From Stutzerimonas stutzeri (GTDB taxonomy: Bacteria > Pseudomonadota > Gammaproteobacteria > Pseudomonadales > Pseudomonadaceae), in NCBI RefSeq assembly GCF_024448955.1, contig NZ_JAMOIH010000007.1, positions 124,001 through 188,000 on the forward strand: a DNA stretch of 64,000 bases, given 5' to 3'. The translations under genes were made by a program, and so were the position numbers. The notes under the pieces were generated by a model. It was given only the letters and a program-made list of their open reading frames with translations. It ran no database searches and was not told the origin of the DNA. Below are positions 35,473-44,371 of this stretch, piece after piece (position 1 is the stretch's first letter; every line of letters starts with the position of its first letter).

Positions 35473-35922
35473 ATGCTTCCTTCCGACTCTGACAACGACA
35501 GCTCCGCCCTATACCCAGCTACTGAAAACGCCGCTGCGCTAAAGCATGACCCGTTCATCATTGGCTTGAAGCAGCGTCTACCCGAAGCGCTTCGCGAGAG
35601 CTTCACCGAACAGCAACTGTTAGGACTTCGTAGCGCCTTCGCCACACGCTCATGGGCACGGCACAAAATCGATCTGCGCGGCACCTTCCGTATTTGGAAC
35701 AACCAGTATTATTTCGTCCTGGTCGGAGGGCGTAACAAGCGCGGGCTGACGCGGGGCCAGCGCAACCTGTCGTTGGTGACCAAAGCCATCGCGATCACCT
35801 TGTTCCTGTTCTTCTCCGTACTGGTGGGACTGGTCGTGCTCTACTTGCTCAAGTCGGCACTCGGCATCAACCTGCTACCGAATCATTCCTTTGGCCTTTG
35901 GGACTGGTTCAAGGGCCATTGA
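35473..35922 (+). CDS. Hypothetical protein with one C-terminal membrane helix
   Basis: A 149-residue protein with a variable acidic N-terminus, a conserved-looking soluble region (LPEALRESFTEQQLLGLRSAFATRSWARHKIDLRGTF reading across residues about 36-72 in order), a basic patch RNKRGLTRGQR, and one membrane helix at about 104-127. No function known. In pseudomonads similar proteins lie next to small membrane proteins, as here. Ribosome site weak. Name by description only. Confidence 0.7.
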   Translation: MLPSDSDNDSSALYPATENAAALKHDPFIIGLKQRLPEALRESFTEQQLLGLRSAFATRSWARHKIDLRGTFRIWNNQYYFVLVGGRNKRGLTRGQRNLSLVTKAIAITLFLFFSVLVGLVVLYLLKSALGINLLPNHSFGLWDWFKGH

Positions 35923-36011
35923 ACCCAGGCCCGGACCATGGGATTACCTGTGCCGTCCCGCATCGCTGAATACTGACTAGACTTCTGATAGGCGATAGCT
36001 TTGAGGTGTCT

Positions 36012-36230
36012 ATGAGCGACGAACAAGAGCGCAAATCTCTAACCCTGCGGCAAATGCTGCAAAGCATTCTGGCCGGCGCACTGGGGGTGCAAAGCGGCAA
36101 GAATCAAGCTCGCGACTTCAGTCACGGCAAGCCCAGTCACTTCATCCTGCTGGGTCTGGGTTTTACCGTGGTGTTTGTCTTGGTGATTCTCGGCGTAGTC
36201 AAACTAGTGCTCTATCTCGTGGGGCTGTAA
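36012..36230 (+). CDS. DUF2970 small membrane protein
   Basis: A 72-residue protein starting MSDEQERKSLTLRQM. The LQSILAGALGVQSGKNQARDF segment and a single C-terminal helix (about 46-70) match the DUF2970 family. GAGG lies five bases before the ATG, which decides it over an overlapping GTG. Function unknown; likely anchored to the inner membrane with its N-terminus inside. Confidence 0.85.
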   Translation: MSDEQERKSLTLRQMLQSILAGALGVQSGKNQARDFSHGKPSHFILLGLGFTVVFVLVILGVVKLVLYLVGL

Positions 36231-36247
36231 ATCGGCGCGCGCTGCCG

Positions 36248-36361
36248 TTACTGATGGCTGACCCAGAAAATCGCCGTCGCTACCGCCAGAAGAATCAGAA
36301 CGAAAATGGCGGCAGCGTCTGCCCTACTGTCATTACCACGCTGATTGGAAGGCTCCGACAT
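36248..36361 (-). CDS. 37-residue single-helix membrane protein
   Basis: Reading leftward, an ATG with AAGGGG upstream opens 37 codons: MSEPSNQRGNDSRADAAA, then IFVLILLAVATAIFWVSHQ and stop. The polar N-terminus and one membrane helix make a convincing small membrane protein that is too short for most callers. It is convergent with the DUF2970 gene, with 17 bases between the stops. The 224 bases from here to cysI include an AT-rich stretch likely to carry the cysI promoter. Confidence 0.7.
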   Translation of the reverse strand: MSEPSNQRGNDSRADAAAIFVLILLAVATAIFWVSHQ

Positions 36362-36585
36362 AAGCTGTTTCCCCTTGTTGTTGAGAGCTCGTCTGCTTGC
36401 AGTTAAGACCACGCAAGCGAGGCGCTCAAGGCAAGCGGTTTAAATGCTTAAAAAGCAGCGTTTCGTTCTAAACATATTCCCAAACATCACTTTTGCGTAT
36501 AAACGCTAGCTGGTATCTTGCTGCCTCCCTGATGGGTGCGCGGCCGTGCGCGCGACAAGCTGTAGACAGCCTGAACAGGACTCTT

Positions 36586-38244
36586 ATGTACGTTTACGAC
36601 CAATACGATCAGCAGATCGTAAAAGAACGCGTCAACCAGTTCCGCGAACAGACCCGCCGTTACCTCGCCGGTGAACTGACCGACCCTGAATTCCTGCCGC
36701 TGCGCCTGCAGAATGGCCTGTATATCCAGCGCTACGCACCGATGCTCCGCATTGCCGTGCCCTATGGCCTGCTCTCCTCGACACAGATTCGCAAACTGGC
36801 CGAAATCACGCGCAAGTACGACAAGGGTTATGCCCACATCAGTACCCGTACCAATGTGCAATTGAACTGGCCAGATCTCGAGGATGTTCCGGAAATTCTC
36901 GCCGAACTCTCGACGGTGCAGATGCACGCAATCCAGACCAGCGGCAACTGCATCCGCAACACCACCACCGACCAGTTCGCCGGTGTCGCCAAAGACGAGC
37001 TGGTCGACCCGCGTCCGTGGTGCGAAATCATCCGCCAATGGTCGACCTTCCACCCAGAGTTCGTTCGCCTGCCTCGTAAGTTCAAGATCGCGATCAACGG
37101 TGCGGTAAGCGATCGCGCGGCGATCGGCGTGCACGATATCGGACTTGAGGCGGTGAAGAACGCCGAAGGCGAACTGGGCTTCCGCGTCGCTGTTGGTGGT
37201 GGTTTGGGGCGTACCCCCATCATTGGGAGCTTCATCAATGAGTTCTTGCCTTGGAAGCATCTGTTGACCTATCTCGAAGCCATCCTGCGTGTGTACAACC
37301 GCTATGGCCGTCGTGACAACAAGTTCAAGGCGCGTATTAAGATCCTGGTCAAGGCTCTGACGCCGGCAGTCTTCGCAGAACGTGTCGATGCCGAGTGGGA
37401 ACATCTCAAGGACGGTCCCAGCACCTTGAACGATGAGGAAGTCCAACGGGTCAGCCAGTATTTCGTCGATCCTCCATACAAGACTCTGGATGATCAGGAC
37501 GATGCCCTCCGCCAGCTAGACGCCGAGCACACCGGCTTTGCCCGCTGGCGCGAGCGCAACGTGGTAGCGCATAAGAAACCCGGTTACGCGGCGGTCACGC
37601 TGTCGCTGAAGAGCACCGGCGTTGCGCCCGGCGACGTCACCGACAAGCAGCTGGACATGATCGCCGATCTCGCCGACCGCTACAGCTTCGGCGAAGTACG
37701 CAACTCGCACGAACAGAACATGATCCTCGCCGACGTCGAGCAATCGCGCCTGTTCGAGCTATGGCACGAGCTGCGTGAATTGGGCGTCGCCACGCCGAAC
37801 ATCGGCTTGCTCACTGACATCATTTGCTGCCCAGGCGGTGACTTCTGTTCGCTGGCCAATGCCAAGTCGCTCCCGATTGCCGACGCCATCCAGCGTCGCT
37901 TCGATGACCTTGATTATCTGTTCGACATCGGCGATCTGGACCTGAACATATCTGGCTGCATGAATGCCTGCGGCCACCATCATGTCGGTCACATCGGCAT
38001 CCTTGGCGTCGACAAGAAGGGCGCCGAGTTCTACCAGGTTTCGGTTGGCGGCAGCTCGGGGCGCGATACCACCCTTGGCCAGATCCTCGGCCCGTCCTTC
38101 GCCCAGGACGCGATGCCCGACGTCATCGAAAAAATCATTGCCGTCTACGTGGAGCAACGTAACGAAGATGAACAGTTTCTCGACACCTTCCGCCGCATCG
38201 GCATCGATCCTTTCAAGGAGCGCGTCTATGCAGCGAATCATTAA
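36586..38244 (+). CDS. cysI: Sulfite reductase hemoprotein (CysI family)
   Basis: A 552-residue siroheme/4Fe-4S reductase turning sulfite into sulfide in cysteine synthesis. The cluster ligands are Cys415, Cys421, Cys458 and Cys462 (Cys-x5-Cys and Cys-x3-Cys), in CCPGGDFC and CMNACGHH. Two ferrodoxin-like repeats precede these, with STRTNVQLNW and the SGNCIRNTTTD substrate region. CAGGA precedes the ATG. The following DUF934 gene overlaps by 17 bases. Upstream is an AT-rich region with TATAAA that may be a CysB-controlled promoter; no site could be proved by eye. The electron donor is not evident: no cysJ is adjacent. Confidence 0.95.
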   Translation: MYVYDQYDQQIVKERVNQFREQTRRYLAGELTDPEFLPLRLQNGLYIQRYAPMLRIAVPYGLLSSTQIRKLAEITRKYDKGYAHISTRTNVQLNWPDLEDVPEILAELSTVQMHAIQTSGNCIRNTTTDQFAGVAKDELVDPRPWCEIIRQWSTFHPEFVRLPRKFKIAINGAVSDRAAIGVHDIGLEAVKNAEGELGFRVAVGGGLGRTPIIGSFINEFLPWKHLLTYLEAILRVYNRYGRRDNKFKARIKILVKALTPAVFAERVDAEWEHLKDGPSTLNDEEVQRVSQYFVDPPYKTLDDQDDALRQLDAEHTGFARWRERNVVAHKKPGYAAVTLSLKSTGVAPGDVTDKQLDMIADLADRYSFGEVRNSHEQNMILADVEQSRLFELWHELRELGVATPNIGLLTDIICCPGGDFCSLANAKSLPIADAIQRRFDDLDYLFDIGDLDLNISGCMNACGHHHVGHIGILGVDKKGAEFYQVSVGGSSGRDTTLGQILGPSFAQDAMPDVIEKIIAVYVEQRNEDEQFLDTFRRIGIDPFKERVYAANH

Positions 38245-38728
38245 GCACGATCAGGTCGTCGACGAGACCTGGCACCTGCTGCCCAGTGACGCCGCCCTGA
38301 CGGACGTGCCGAACAGCGACGATGTAATCGTGCCGATGCGGCTTTGGACCGATCACGCCCATGCCCTCAAGGTGCGTGATGGCGGCCTGGGCATCTGGCT
38401 GGAGGCCGACGAAGCCATCGAGGACATCGTCGACGATCTCGAACACTTCCAGGTCGTGGCGCTGAATTTCCCGGTGTTTACTGACGGTCGTCATTTCTCC
38501 AGTGCGCGCCTGTTACGTGAACGCTACGGCTACAAAGGGGAAATTCGTGCCATTGGCGACGTGCTGCGCGATCAGCTGTTTCTCATGCGCCGCTGTGGTT
38601 TCGATGCCTATGCCGTACGCGCCGATCGCGACCCCTACGATGCATTGGAAGGTCTGAAGGATTTCTCGGTGACGTACCAGTCCGCCGTGGATGAGCCGCT
38701 GCCACTGTTCCGTCGCCGACAGGGCTGA
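38228..38728 (+). CDS. DUF934 protein linked to sulfite reductase
   Basis: A 166-residue protein that overlaps cysI by 17 bases, so their translation is coupled. It has the DUF934 pattern: DVIVPMRLW, then LNFPVFTDGRHFSSARLLRERYGYKGEIRAIGDVLRDQLFLMRRCGFDAY in the middle. The family is found almost always next to sulfite reductase and is presumed to assist sulfite reduction, perhaps as partner for electron transfer, but its activity is not known. A strong terminator follows. Confidence 0.92.
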   Translation: MQRIIKHDQVVDETWHLLPSDAALTDVPNSDDVIVPMRLWTDHAHALKVRDGGLGIWLEADEAIEDIVDDLEHFQVVALNFPVFTDGRHFSSARLLRERYGYKGEIRAIGDVLRDQLFLMRRCGFDAYAVRADRDPYDALEGLKDFSVTYQSAVDEPLPLFRRRQG

Positions 38729-38740
38729 TTCAGCTGTACA

Positions 38741-38768
38741 AAAAACCCGCCGTTTGGCGGGTTTTTTT
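38741..38768. terminator. Rho-independent terminator of cysI-DUF934
   Basis: AAAAACCCGCC, a GTTT loop and GGCGGGTTTTTTT form a strong stem with T run rightward and an A/T mirror that also serves leftward transcription. Confidence 0.95.
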
Positions 38769-38769
38769 G

Positions 38770-38868
38770 TCACTGATACATCCAGAAGTTGGGATGTTCG
38801 ATTTGGGCGACTTTGGCTGGCTGCTTCCTGCCGAACGTTTCCATGATTTTTTCTGCCAGTGCTTTCAT
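38770..38868 (-). CDS. Possible 32-residue small protein
   Basis: An ATG preceded by AGGA opens 32 codons leftward: MKALAEKIMETFGRKQPAK, then VAQIEHPNFWMYQ. Basic, amphipathic, ending in aromatic residues. The stop codon abuts the shared terminator, which would serve it as well. Credible as a small gene but not recognised, and short enough to be chance. Confidence 0.4.
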   Translation of the reverse strand: MKALAEKIMETFGRKQPAKVAQIEHPNFWMYQ

Positions 38869-38956
38869 GACCAATTCCTGTTGCGTTGAAGTGGCGCTAG
38901 CTTCTCGCAAACAACTGCCGCAACGAAATCGGTTCTGGCTATACAGCCAATAGCGT

Positions 38957-39949
38957 TCAGTCGAGCCGCACCAGCATTCGTCCTGTTTGTTGGCCCGCCA
39001 GCATTCGCTCGATCGCCTGTGGCAGTTCTTCCATGGAAATTTCCTGCACCAGTTCATTCAGGTTCGGTAGCTTCCATTGGGTCGACAACTTGTCCCACAT
39101 CGAAGCCTTCGTGCTTCTTGGAATCTCGACCGAGTCGACGCCAAGCAGATTCACGCCGCGAAGGATGAACGGCAGTACATTGGCTTGGAAATTCGTTCCA
39201 GCGGTCAGGCCACAGCAAGCGACACTGGCACCGCGCTGCAGAGACTTGATGACGTTGAACAGAATGTCGCCACCCACGGTATCGACAGCACCCGCCCATT
39301 GCTCCTTGAGCATCGGTTTTTCGGTGCCGGATTGCAGCACGCTACGCTCGATCACCTGCGTGGCGCCAAGGCTGGTCAGAAACTGCGTCTGTTCGACTTT
39401 GCCCGTCACGGCGGCCACGTTGTAGCCGAGCCGGGACAGCAATGCGACCGCGATACTGCCAACGCCTCCGGTCGCGCCAGTCACCAGAACTGGCGCGTCG
39501 CCCGGCACGAGGCCCGCCCGCTCAAGCTTGTCCACGCAAAGCGCAGCGGTCAGGCCTGCGGTTCCGAGGGCCATCGCTTCACGCAAGGAGAGTCCGGACG
39601 GACGCTTGATCACCCACGTCGCCGGCACACGAATGAGCTGGCCGAAGCCGCCTGCTGTGTTCATTCCCAGGTCATAACCGGTAACGATCACCTCGTCACC
39701 TTCGGAGTAGCCCGAGGCACTCGACTCGACGACGATGCCTGCTGCGTCGATGCCTGGCGTATGCGGGTAGTTACGAGTGACGCCGCGATTGCCGCTGGCG
39801 GACAGGGCATCTTTGTAGTTCAGCGATGAGTAGCTGACGCGAATCAGCACCTCGCCAGCGGGCAGTTCGCTAACCTCCCGCTCGATGATGCGCGTTTCGA
39901 AACGACCCTCTGCGCTTTCGCTGGTTTGAAGTGCCTTGAAGCTACTCAT
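38957..39949 (-). CDS. Acrylyl-CoA reductase / YhdH-type quinone oxidoreductase family
   Basis: A 330-residue zinc-free medium-chain dehydrogenase/reductase. SSLNYKDALSASG and PGIDAAGIVVES open the catalytic domain; LVTGATGGVGSIAVALLSRLGYNVAAVTGK is the NADPH-binding Rossmann motif. These are typical for the YhdH/AcuI group, which reduces acrylyl-CoA to propionyl-CoA and protects against acrylate. GAGGGG lies before the ATG, 10 bases after sohB, so the two are cotranscribed. Substrate by family; not proven. Confidence 0.9.
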   Translation of the reverse strand: MSSFKALQTSESAEGRFETRIIEREVSELPAGEVLIRVSYSSLNYKDALSASGNRGVTRNYPHTPGIDAAGIVVESSASGYSEGDEVIVTGYDLGMNTAGGFGQLIRVPATWVIKRPSGLSLREAMALGTAGLTAALCVDKLERAGLVPGDAPVLVTGATGGVGSIAVALLSRLGYNVAAVTGKVEQTQFLTSLGATQVIERSVLQSGTEKPMLKEQWAGAVDTVGGDILFNVIKSLQRGASVACCGLTAGTNFQANVLPFILRGVNLLGVDSVEIPRSTKASMWDKLSTQWKLPNLNELVQEISMEELPQAIERMLAGQQTGRMLVRLD

Positions 39950-39959
39950 CAGTTACCCC

Positions 39960-40985
39960 TCATTGCCAGAATCGTTGTTCATTGAGTCGTGTCCAGCCCT
40001 TTAGCAGGCCGTGCTCAAGGGTAGCGCTGGCGGCCATGCCGAACCGCTCGGGTAGGCTCTTCTTCTCCGCGTAATGCAGTTGGAATAAGTCCGCTTCGCG
40101 AGCCCGGGCAGCCAGGTATTCATCGCTGGTCTTCAACTCGTCAACCAACCGCTTGCCGAGGGCCGCGATACCGAGCCAGACCTCGCCAGTGGCGACATCA
40201 TCGATCGACACTTGCTGGCGATACCGCGCGACAAAATTCTTGAACAGTTCGTGTGTCGTTTCCAAATCGTCCTGGAACTTCTCCCGCCCTTTCTCGGTGT
40301 TTTCGCCAAAAATCGTCAGAGTTCGCTTGTATTCACCAGCGGTCAGCACCTCGACATCGACATCGTGCTTCTTCAGTAGCCGATGCACGTTCGGCAACTG
40401 GGCGACAACACCGATGGAGCCAAGGATTGCAAAAGGTGCGCTGAGAATTTTCTGGCCGATGCACGCCATCATGTACCCGCCGCTTGCGGCGACCTTGTCG
40501 ACGCACACCGTCAGCGGAACGCCCGCATCACGGATGCGAACCAGCTGCGAGGCAGCGAGCCCATAACCGTGAACCATGCCGCCGCCGCTTTCCAGGCGGA
40601 GAACGACCTCGTCCTGCGGCGTAGCGAGGGTCAGCAGTGCGGTAATTTCATGACGAAGGTTGTCGACCGCCGACGCCTTGATGTCTCCATCGAAATCGAG
40701 CACAAACACCCGCGGACGGCTCTCCAGATTTTTCTTTGCCAGCTTGGCGGCTTTGGCCTCACGCTTGCGCTGCAGCTTGAGCTGATCCTTGTCGACCAAC
40801 GATTGCTCGAGGCGCTCACGCATCGATTTGTAAAAGTCGTTCAACTTATGGACTTCGAGGTGGCCGCCCGAATGCCGAGACCGCCCACGCCGCAACGAGG
40901 CGAGCGCAATAAGCACCACCAGCACAGCAACCACCAAGGTTACGGTCTTCGCCAGAAAGCTTGCATAGTCAGCAAGAAAGTCCAC
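39960..40985 (-). CDS. sohB: Inner-membrane protease SohB
   Basis: A 341-residue S49 serine protease. One N-terminal helix (about 8-28) anchors it; a Lys-rich coil follows, then the protease domain with the catalytic Ser in DKVAASGGYMMACIG and the general-base Lys in LTAGEYKRTL. Length and sequence match E. coli SohB (349). The GTG at 40985 has AGGAGG four bases upstream and gives (M)DFLADYASFLAK, the family N-terminus; an earlier in-frame start is rejected. Function in the cell is a membrane-associated quality-control peptidase. Confidence 0.95.
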   Translation of the reverse strand: MDFLADYASFLAKTVTLVVAVLVVLIALASLRRGRSRHSGGHLEVHKLNDFYKSMRERLEQSLVDKDQLKLQRKREAKAAKLAKKNLESRPRVFVLDFDGDIKASAVDNLRHEITALLTLATPQDEVVLRLESGGGMVHGYGLAASQLVRIRDAGVPLTVCVDKVAASGGYMMACIGQKILSAPFAILGSIGVVAQLPNVHRLLKKHDVDVEVLTAGEYKRTLTIFGENTEKGREKFQDDLETTHELFKNFVARYRQQVSIDDVATGEVWLGIAALGKRLVDELKTSDEYLAARAREADLFQLHYAEKKSLPERFGMAASATLEHGLLKGWTRLNEQRFWQ

Positions 40986-41165
40986 AGATCCTCCTAGGAT
41001 TAAAGGGTCGCCAGCAGAGACGCAGCGTGGCACAAACCGGCCAAGCATACCGAGTACTCGTCTATCTGAGCCAGCAGAGCTCAATTCAAACAAACGTATG
41101 ATTTATCGTTGACACTCCAGAACGATCCCCCTACCCTCGCGAAAACAGGGGACCTGGAGCGGAGC

Positions 41166-41879
41166 ATGGGTAGTATCTACCTGATCAGACATGGTCAGGC
41201 GTCGTTTGGCGCGGACAACTACGATGTGCTCTCACCGCTCGGCTTTCAGCAATCAGCTGCGTTGGGCAATTATTTCAACCAACTGGATATTCGCTTCGAC
41301 CGCTGCTTGAGTGGAGAGTTGGAGCGTCAGCAGGACACGGCGAAGACGACTCTTGAGCGCATGAGTTCTTGCCAAGACAGGCCGTTGCCGCCACTGGAAA
41401 TAGATCCAGCCTTCAATGAGTTTCATGCCGACGAGGTGATTCGTGCGCACATGGCCGATCTGCTGGCCTTCGAACCCAAGGCTATGCAAATCCTTGCCAA
41501 CGCAGCCGATCACCGGGCCGAATTTCAACGCCTGTTTCAGTACGTCATTCAGCGCTGGGTGTCTGGCGAACATGAAAAGGACGACCTGGAAAGCTGGCAG
41601 TGTTTCATCGACCGCGTTCAGGACGGCCTGAACCGGCTACTCGACCAGGCAGACAAAAAAGACCGTATCGCCGTCTTCACATCTGGCGGCACCATTACGG
41701 CACTGCTTCAATTGGTCATCGGTGTGCCGCCCATCAAGGCGTTCGAATTGAACTGGCAGATCGTCAACACCTCACTCAGTCGACTCAGATTCCGTGATCG
41801 TGATGTCGCGCTGGCGACGTTCAATAGTCATGTACATCTGGATCTGATGAAAAATCCGGAGCTCGTCACCTACCGATAA
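41166..41879 (+). CDS. Histidine phosphatase family protein
   Basis: A 237-residue branch-1 histidine phosphatase. IYLIRHGQASFG holds the RHG catalytic motif with the phospho-accepting His, and FTSGGTITALLQLVIG corresponds to the second motif region, but with Ser-Gly in place of the usual His, so the fourth pocket residue is not clear and activity should not be assumed. GGAG occurs upstream of the ATG. It is divergent from sohB and leads a run of genes tied to lipid or acyl-CoA metabolism. Confidence 0.88.
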   Translation: MGSIYLIRHGQASFGADNYDVLSPLGFQQSAALGNYFNQLDIRFDRCLSGELERQQDTAKTTLERMSSCQDRPLPPLEIDPAFNEFHADEVIRAHMADLLAFEPKAMQILANAADHRAEFQRLFQYVIQRWVSGEHEKDDLESWQCFIDRVQDGLNRLLDQADKKDRIAVFTSGGTITALLQLVIGVPPIKAFELNWQIVNTSLSRLRFRDRDVALATFNSHVHLDLMKNPELVTYR

Positions 41880-41941
41880 GCTCCAGCCGCCTGCAGCCCG
41901 AGGCTGCATGTTTATTCCACGACAACAAAGGGACATATCCG

Positions 41942-42256
41942 ATGAGCAACGTCGACGAAACCATTCAGGGCATGAAGGCCAAGTTCAATCCCAGCGCTGC
42001 GGCCGGCCTGGATCTGGTTTTCCAGTTCAACATTACCGATGCAGAGAACTACTACCTCGTCGTCAAAGACGGCACCTGCGACTTCCACAAAGGTGAGTCT
42101 GCCGACGCCAACGTAACGCTGATCATGGATAGCGAAACCATGCAGGGCGTCATCAGCGGCGAAACCGACGGCATGCAGGCATTCATGGCCGGCAAGCTGC
42201 GCGCCGAGGGCGACATGATGCTTGCTCTGAAGCTGAGCGAACTGTTCCCGGCCTGA
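41942..42256 (+). CDS. SCP2 sterol/lipid-carrier domain protein
   Basis: A 104-residue single SCP2 domain: MKAKFNPSAAAGLDLVFQFNIT, DANVTLIMDSETMQGVISGETDGMQAFMAGKLRAEGDMMLALKL read in order. The AFMAGKLRAEGDM stretch is the strongest signature. Such proteins bind fatty acyl-CoA or other hydrophobic ligands in the cytoplasm. AAAGGGA precedes the ATG. It sits 62 bases after the phosphatase and probably shares its transcript, ending at a strong terminator. Confidence 0.94.
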   Translation: MSNVDETIQGMKAKFNPSAAAGLDLVFQFNITDAENYYLVVKDGTCDFHKGESADANVTLIMDSETMQGVISGETDGMQAFMAGKLRAEGDMMLALKLSELFPA

Positions 42257-42270
42257 TCAGCCGTTGCGTA

Positions 42271-42302
42271 AAAAGCCGAAGTCGCATGACTTCGGCTTTT
42301 TT
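42271..42302 (+). terminator. Rho-independent terminator after the SCP2 gene
   Basis: AAAAGCCGAAGTC, GCAT and GACTTCGGCTTTTTT form a perfect stem with T run. The 190 bases that follow, up to the phosphotransferase gene, hold no recognised gene. Confidence 0.95.
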
Positions 42303-42492
42303 ATGCGCTTTTTACGGACGTTCATGCATTAGGCAGCTTGATTACACGGCAACACCCCGGCCAATAACAACGCACTTTGCTTGGTGATGCCCGTACCGCA
42401 CATTAGATTACGAACGCCGAATGGTCAGAGGGTATCGAATGCGCGCCTGCCAATGACCTGCTCATCGGCATCGATTATAAAAAGGGACAAGC

Positions 42493-43560
42493 ATGGCATT
42501 AACAGATCAGACCAGCCGCATACGAGACGGTGAAGAGCTGCCTACCGACGTCATCGACCAGTACCTGAAAGGCCAGATTTCTGGTCTGGAAGGCACACCG
42601 GATATCACGCAGTTCCCAGGGGGCGCGTCCAACCTGACTTATCTGCTGGAATATCCGAAGCAGGAGTTCGTGCTACGTCGCCCTCCGTTTGGCCACAAGG
42701 CCAAGTCGGCACACGACATGGGCCGCGAGTATCGGATTCTCAATCAGCTAAACGCTGGTTTTCCATACTGTCCCAAAGCCTATGCGTATTGCACTGACGA
42801 GACGCTTATAGGTGCCGAGTTCTATGTCATGGAGCGCGTCAAGGGCATCATCTTGCGAGAGGATATTCCCGCCGAGCTGGGCTTCACCCCAGACCAAACG
42901 ACCGCGCTGTGCAAAAGCTTCGTCGACAAGTTCGTCGAGCTCCACAACGTCGATTACAACAGCTGCGGCCTGGGCGACCTGGGCAAACCCGAAGGTTACG
43001 TGCAACGTCAGATCAACGGCTGGATCGACCGTTACGAGCGGGCGATCACGCCTGACGCACCCGCCTGGGGACAGGTAAAGGCCTGGCTGCGCGATAAGAT
43101 GCCAGCGGATCATCACAAGCCGGCAATCGTTCACAACGACTACCGATTCGACAATGTGATTCTCAGCCCAGATAACCCAATGGAGATCATCGGCGTCCTG
43201 GACTGGGAAATGACTACCCTTGGTGACCCACTGATGGATCTGGGTAATACGCTCGCTTATTGGATCGAAGCGACGGATCCGCCTCCTATGCAGTTGATCC
43301 GCAAGCAGCCCAGCAACGCTCCAGGCATGCTGACTCGCCAGCAATTCGTCGATTACTACGCCGAGCGTGCTGGCATTCGCATCGACAACTTCGACTACTA
43401 CTACACCTACGGCCTGTTCCGCCTCGCCGCTATCGTGCAGCAGATCTACTACCGCTATTTCCATGGCCAGACACAGGACAAGCGGTTCGCGAGGTTCGTT
43501 CAAATGAACGCCCTGCTCGAGCATGTGAGCCTGCAGGTCATTAACAAATCGAAGCTGTAA
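42493..43560 (+). CDS. APH-like phosphotransferase (ACAD10/11-type)
   Basis: A 355-residue aminoglycoside-phosphotransferase-fold protein. IVHNDYRFDNVIL is the catalytic loop (the Asp in HND), and VLDWEMTTLGDPLMDLGNTLAYW is the metal-binding segment. FPGGASNLTYLLEYPKQEFVLRRPP is the nucleotide loop typical of the group related to the N-terminus of human ACAD10/11, which acts on hydroxyacyl-CoAs in fatty-acid breakdown. AAGGGA precedes the ATG. Followed after 26 bases by an SDR gene. An antibiotic-resistance role is unlikely. Confidence 0.9.
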   Translation: MALTDQTSRIRDGEELPTDVIDQYLKGQISGLEGTPDITQFPGGASNLTYLLEYPKQEFVLRRPPFGHKAKSAHDMGREYRILNQLNAGFPYCPKAYAYCTDETLIGAEFYVMERVKGIILREDIPAELGFTPDQTTALCKSFVDKFVELHNVDYNSCGLGDLGKPEGYVQRQINGWIDRYERAITPDAPAWGQVKAWLRDKMPADHHKPAIVHNDYRFDNVILSPDNPMEIIGVLDWEMTTLGDPLMDLGNTLAYWIEATDPPPMQLIRKQPSNAPGMLTRQQFVDYYAERAGIRIDNFDYYYTYGLFRLAAIVQQIYYRYFHGQTQDKRFARFVQMNALLEHVSLQVINKSKL

Positions 43561-43586
43561 CACAGCTCACCAAGAGGAAAGTTTCC

Positions 43587-44354
43587 ATGAGCAAAACCAC
43601 TCTGTTCGATCTGGACGGCAAGATCGCGTTCGTCTCGGGTGCCAGCCGCGGTATTGGCGAAGCGATTGCCAAGCTTCTGGCTCAGCAAGGTGCCCACGTC
43701 ATTGTTTCCAGCCGCAAGATCGAAGGCTGCCAGGCTGTCGCGGATGCAATCGTTGCCGCGGGTGGCAAGGCGACGCCGGTGGCCTGCCACATTGGTGAGC
43801 TGGAGCAGATCCAGGCCGTCTTCGCTCAGATTCGGGAGCAGTTTGGCCGGCTGGATATTCTGGTCAACAACGCAGCGACCAACCCGCAGTTCTGCCACAT
43901 CCTCGATACCGACGTCTCGGCATTCCAAAAGACCGTCGACGTGAACATTCGCGGTTATTTCTTCATGTCCGTCGAGGCTGGTAAGTTGATGCGCGAGCAT
44001 GGTGGCGGCAGCATCATCAACGTTGCGTCCATCAACGGCGTGACACCAGGCAATTTCCAGGGGATCTATTCGGTCACCAAGGCCGCGGTCATCAACATGA
44101 CCAAGGCTTTTGCCAAGGAATGCGCACCGCAGGGCATTCGCTGCAACGCTTTGCTACCAGGCCTGACTGACACCAAGTTCGCCTCGGCACTGGTCAAGAA
44201 CGACTCGATCCGTGAAGAAGCGCTGCGTCATATCCCGCTGCATCGCGTCGCCGACCCAAGTGAAATGGCCGGTGCCGTCCTGTATCTGGCCAGCGATGCA
44301 TCGAGCTACACCACCGGCTTGTCGCTCAACGTGGACGGCGGCTACCTTGCCTGA
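43587..44354 (+). CDS. Short-chain dehydrogenase/reductase
   Basis: A 255-residue classical SDR. VSGASRGIGEAIAKLL is the NAD(P)-binding motif, LVNNAATNP the NNAG-like motif, and YSVTKAAV holds the Tyr-x3-Lys catalytic pair. GGYLA is the typical end. AGAGGAAAG precedes the ATG. With the phosphotransferase it probably processes a hydroxyacyl intermediate; substrate and cofactor preference are unknown. A terminator follows. Confidence 0.94.
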   Translation: MSKTTLFDLDGKIAFVSGASRGIGEAIAKLLAQQGAHVIVSSRKIEGCQAVADAIVAAGGKATPVACHIGELEQIQAVFAQIREQFGRLDILVNNAATNPQFCHILDTDVSAFQKTVDVNIRGYFFMSVEAGKLMREHGGGSIINVASINGVTPGNFQGIYSVTKAAVINMTKAFAKECAPQGIRCNALLPGLTDTKFASALVKNDSIREEALRHIPLHRVADPSEMAGAVLYLASDASSYTTGLSLNVDGGYLA

Positions 44355-44371
44355 TCAGGCTTAAACGACGA

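Noticed and set aside
36487-37446. 319-codon leftward ORF
   Set aside because: Antisense to cysI; no ribosome site or family features.
41166-44354. APH-like gene read as an aminoglycoside resistance determinant
   Set aside because: Its loop sequences match the ACAD10/11-like group in lipid metabolism, and its neighbours are an SDR and a lipid carrier.
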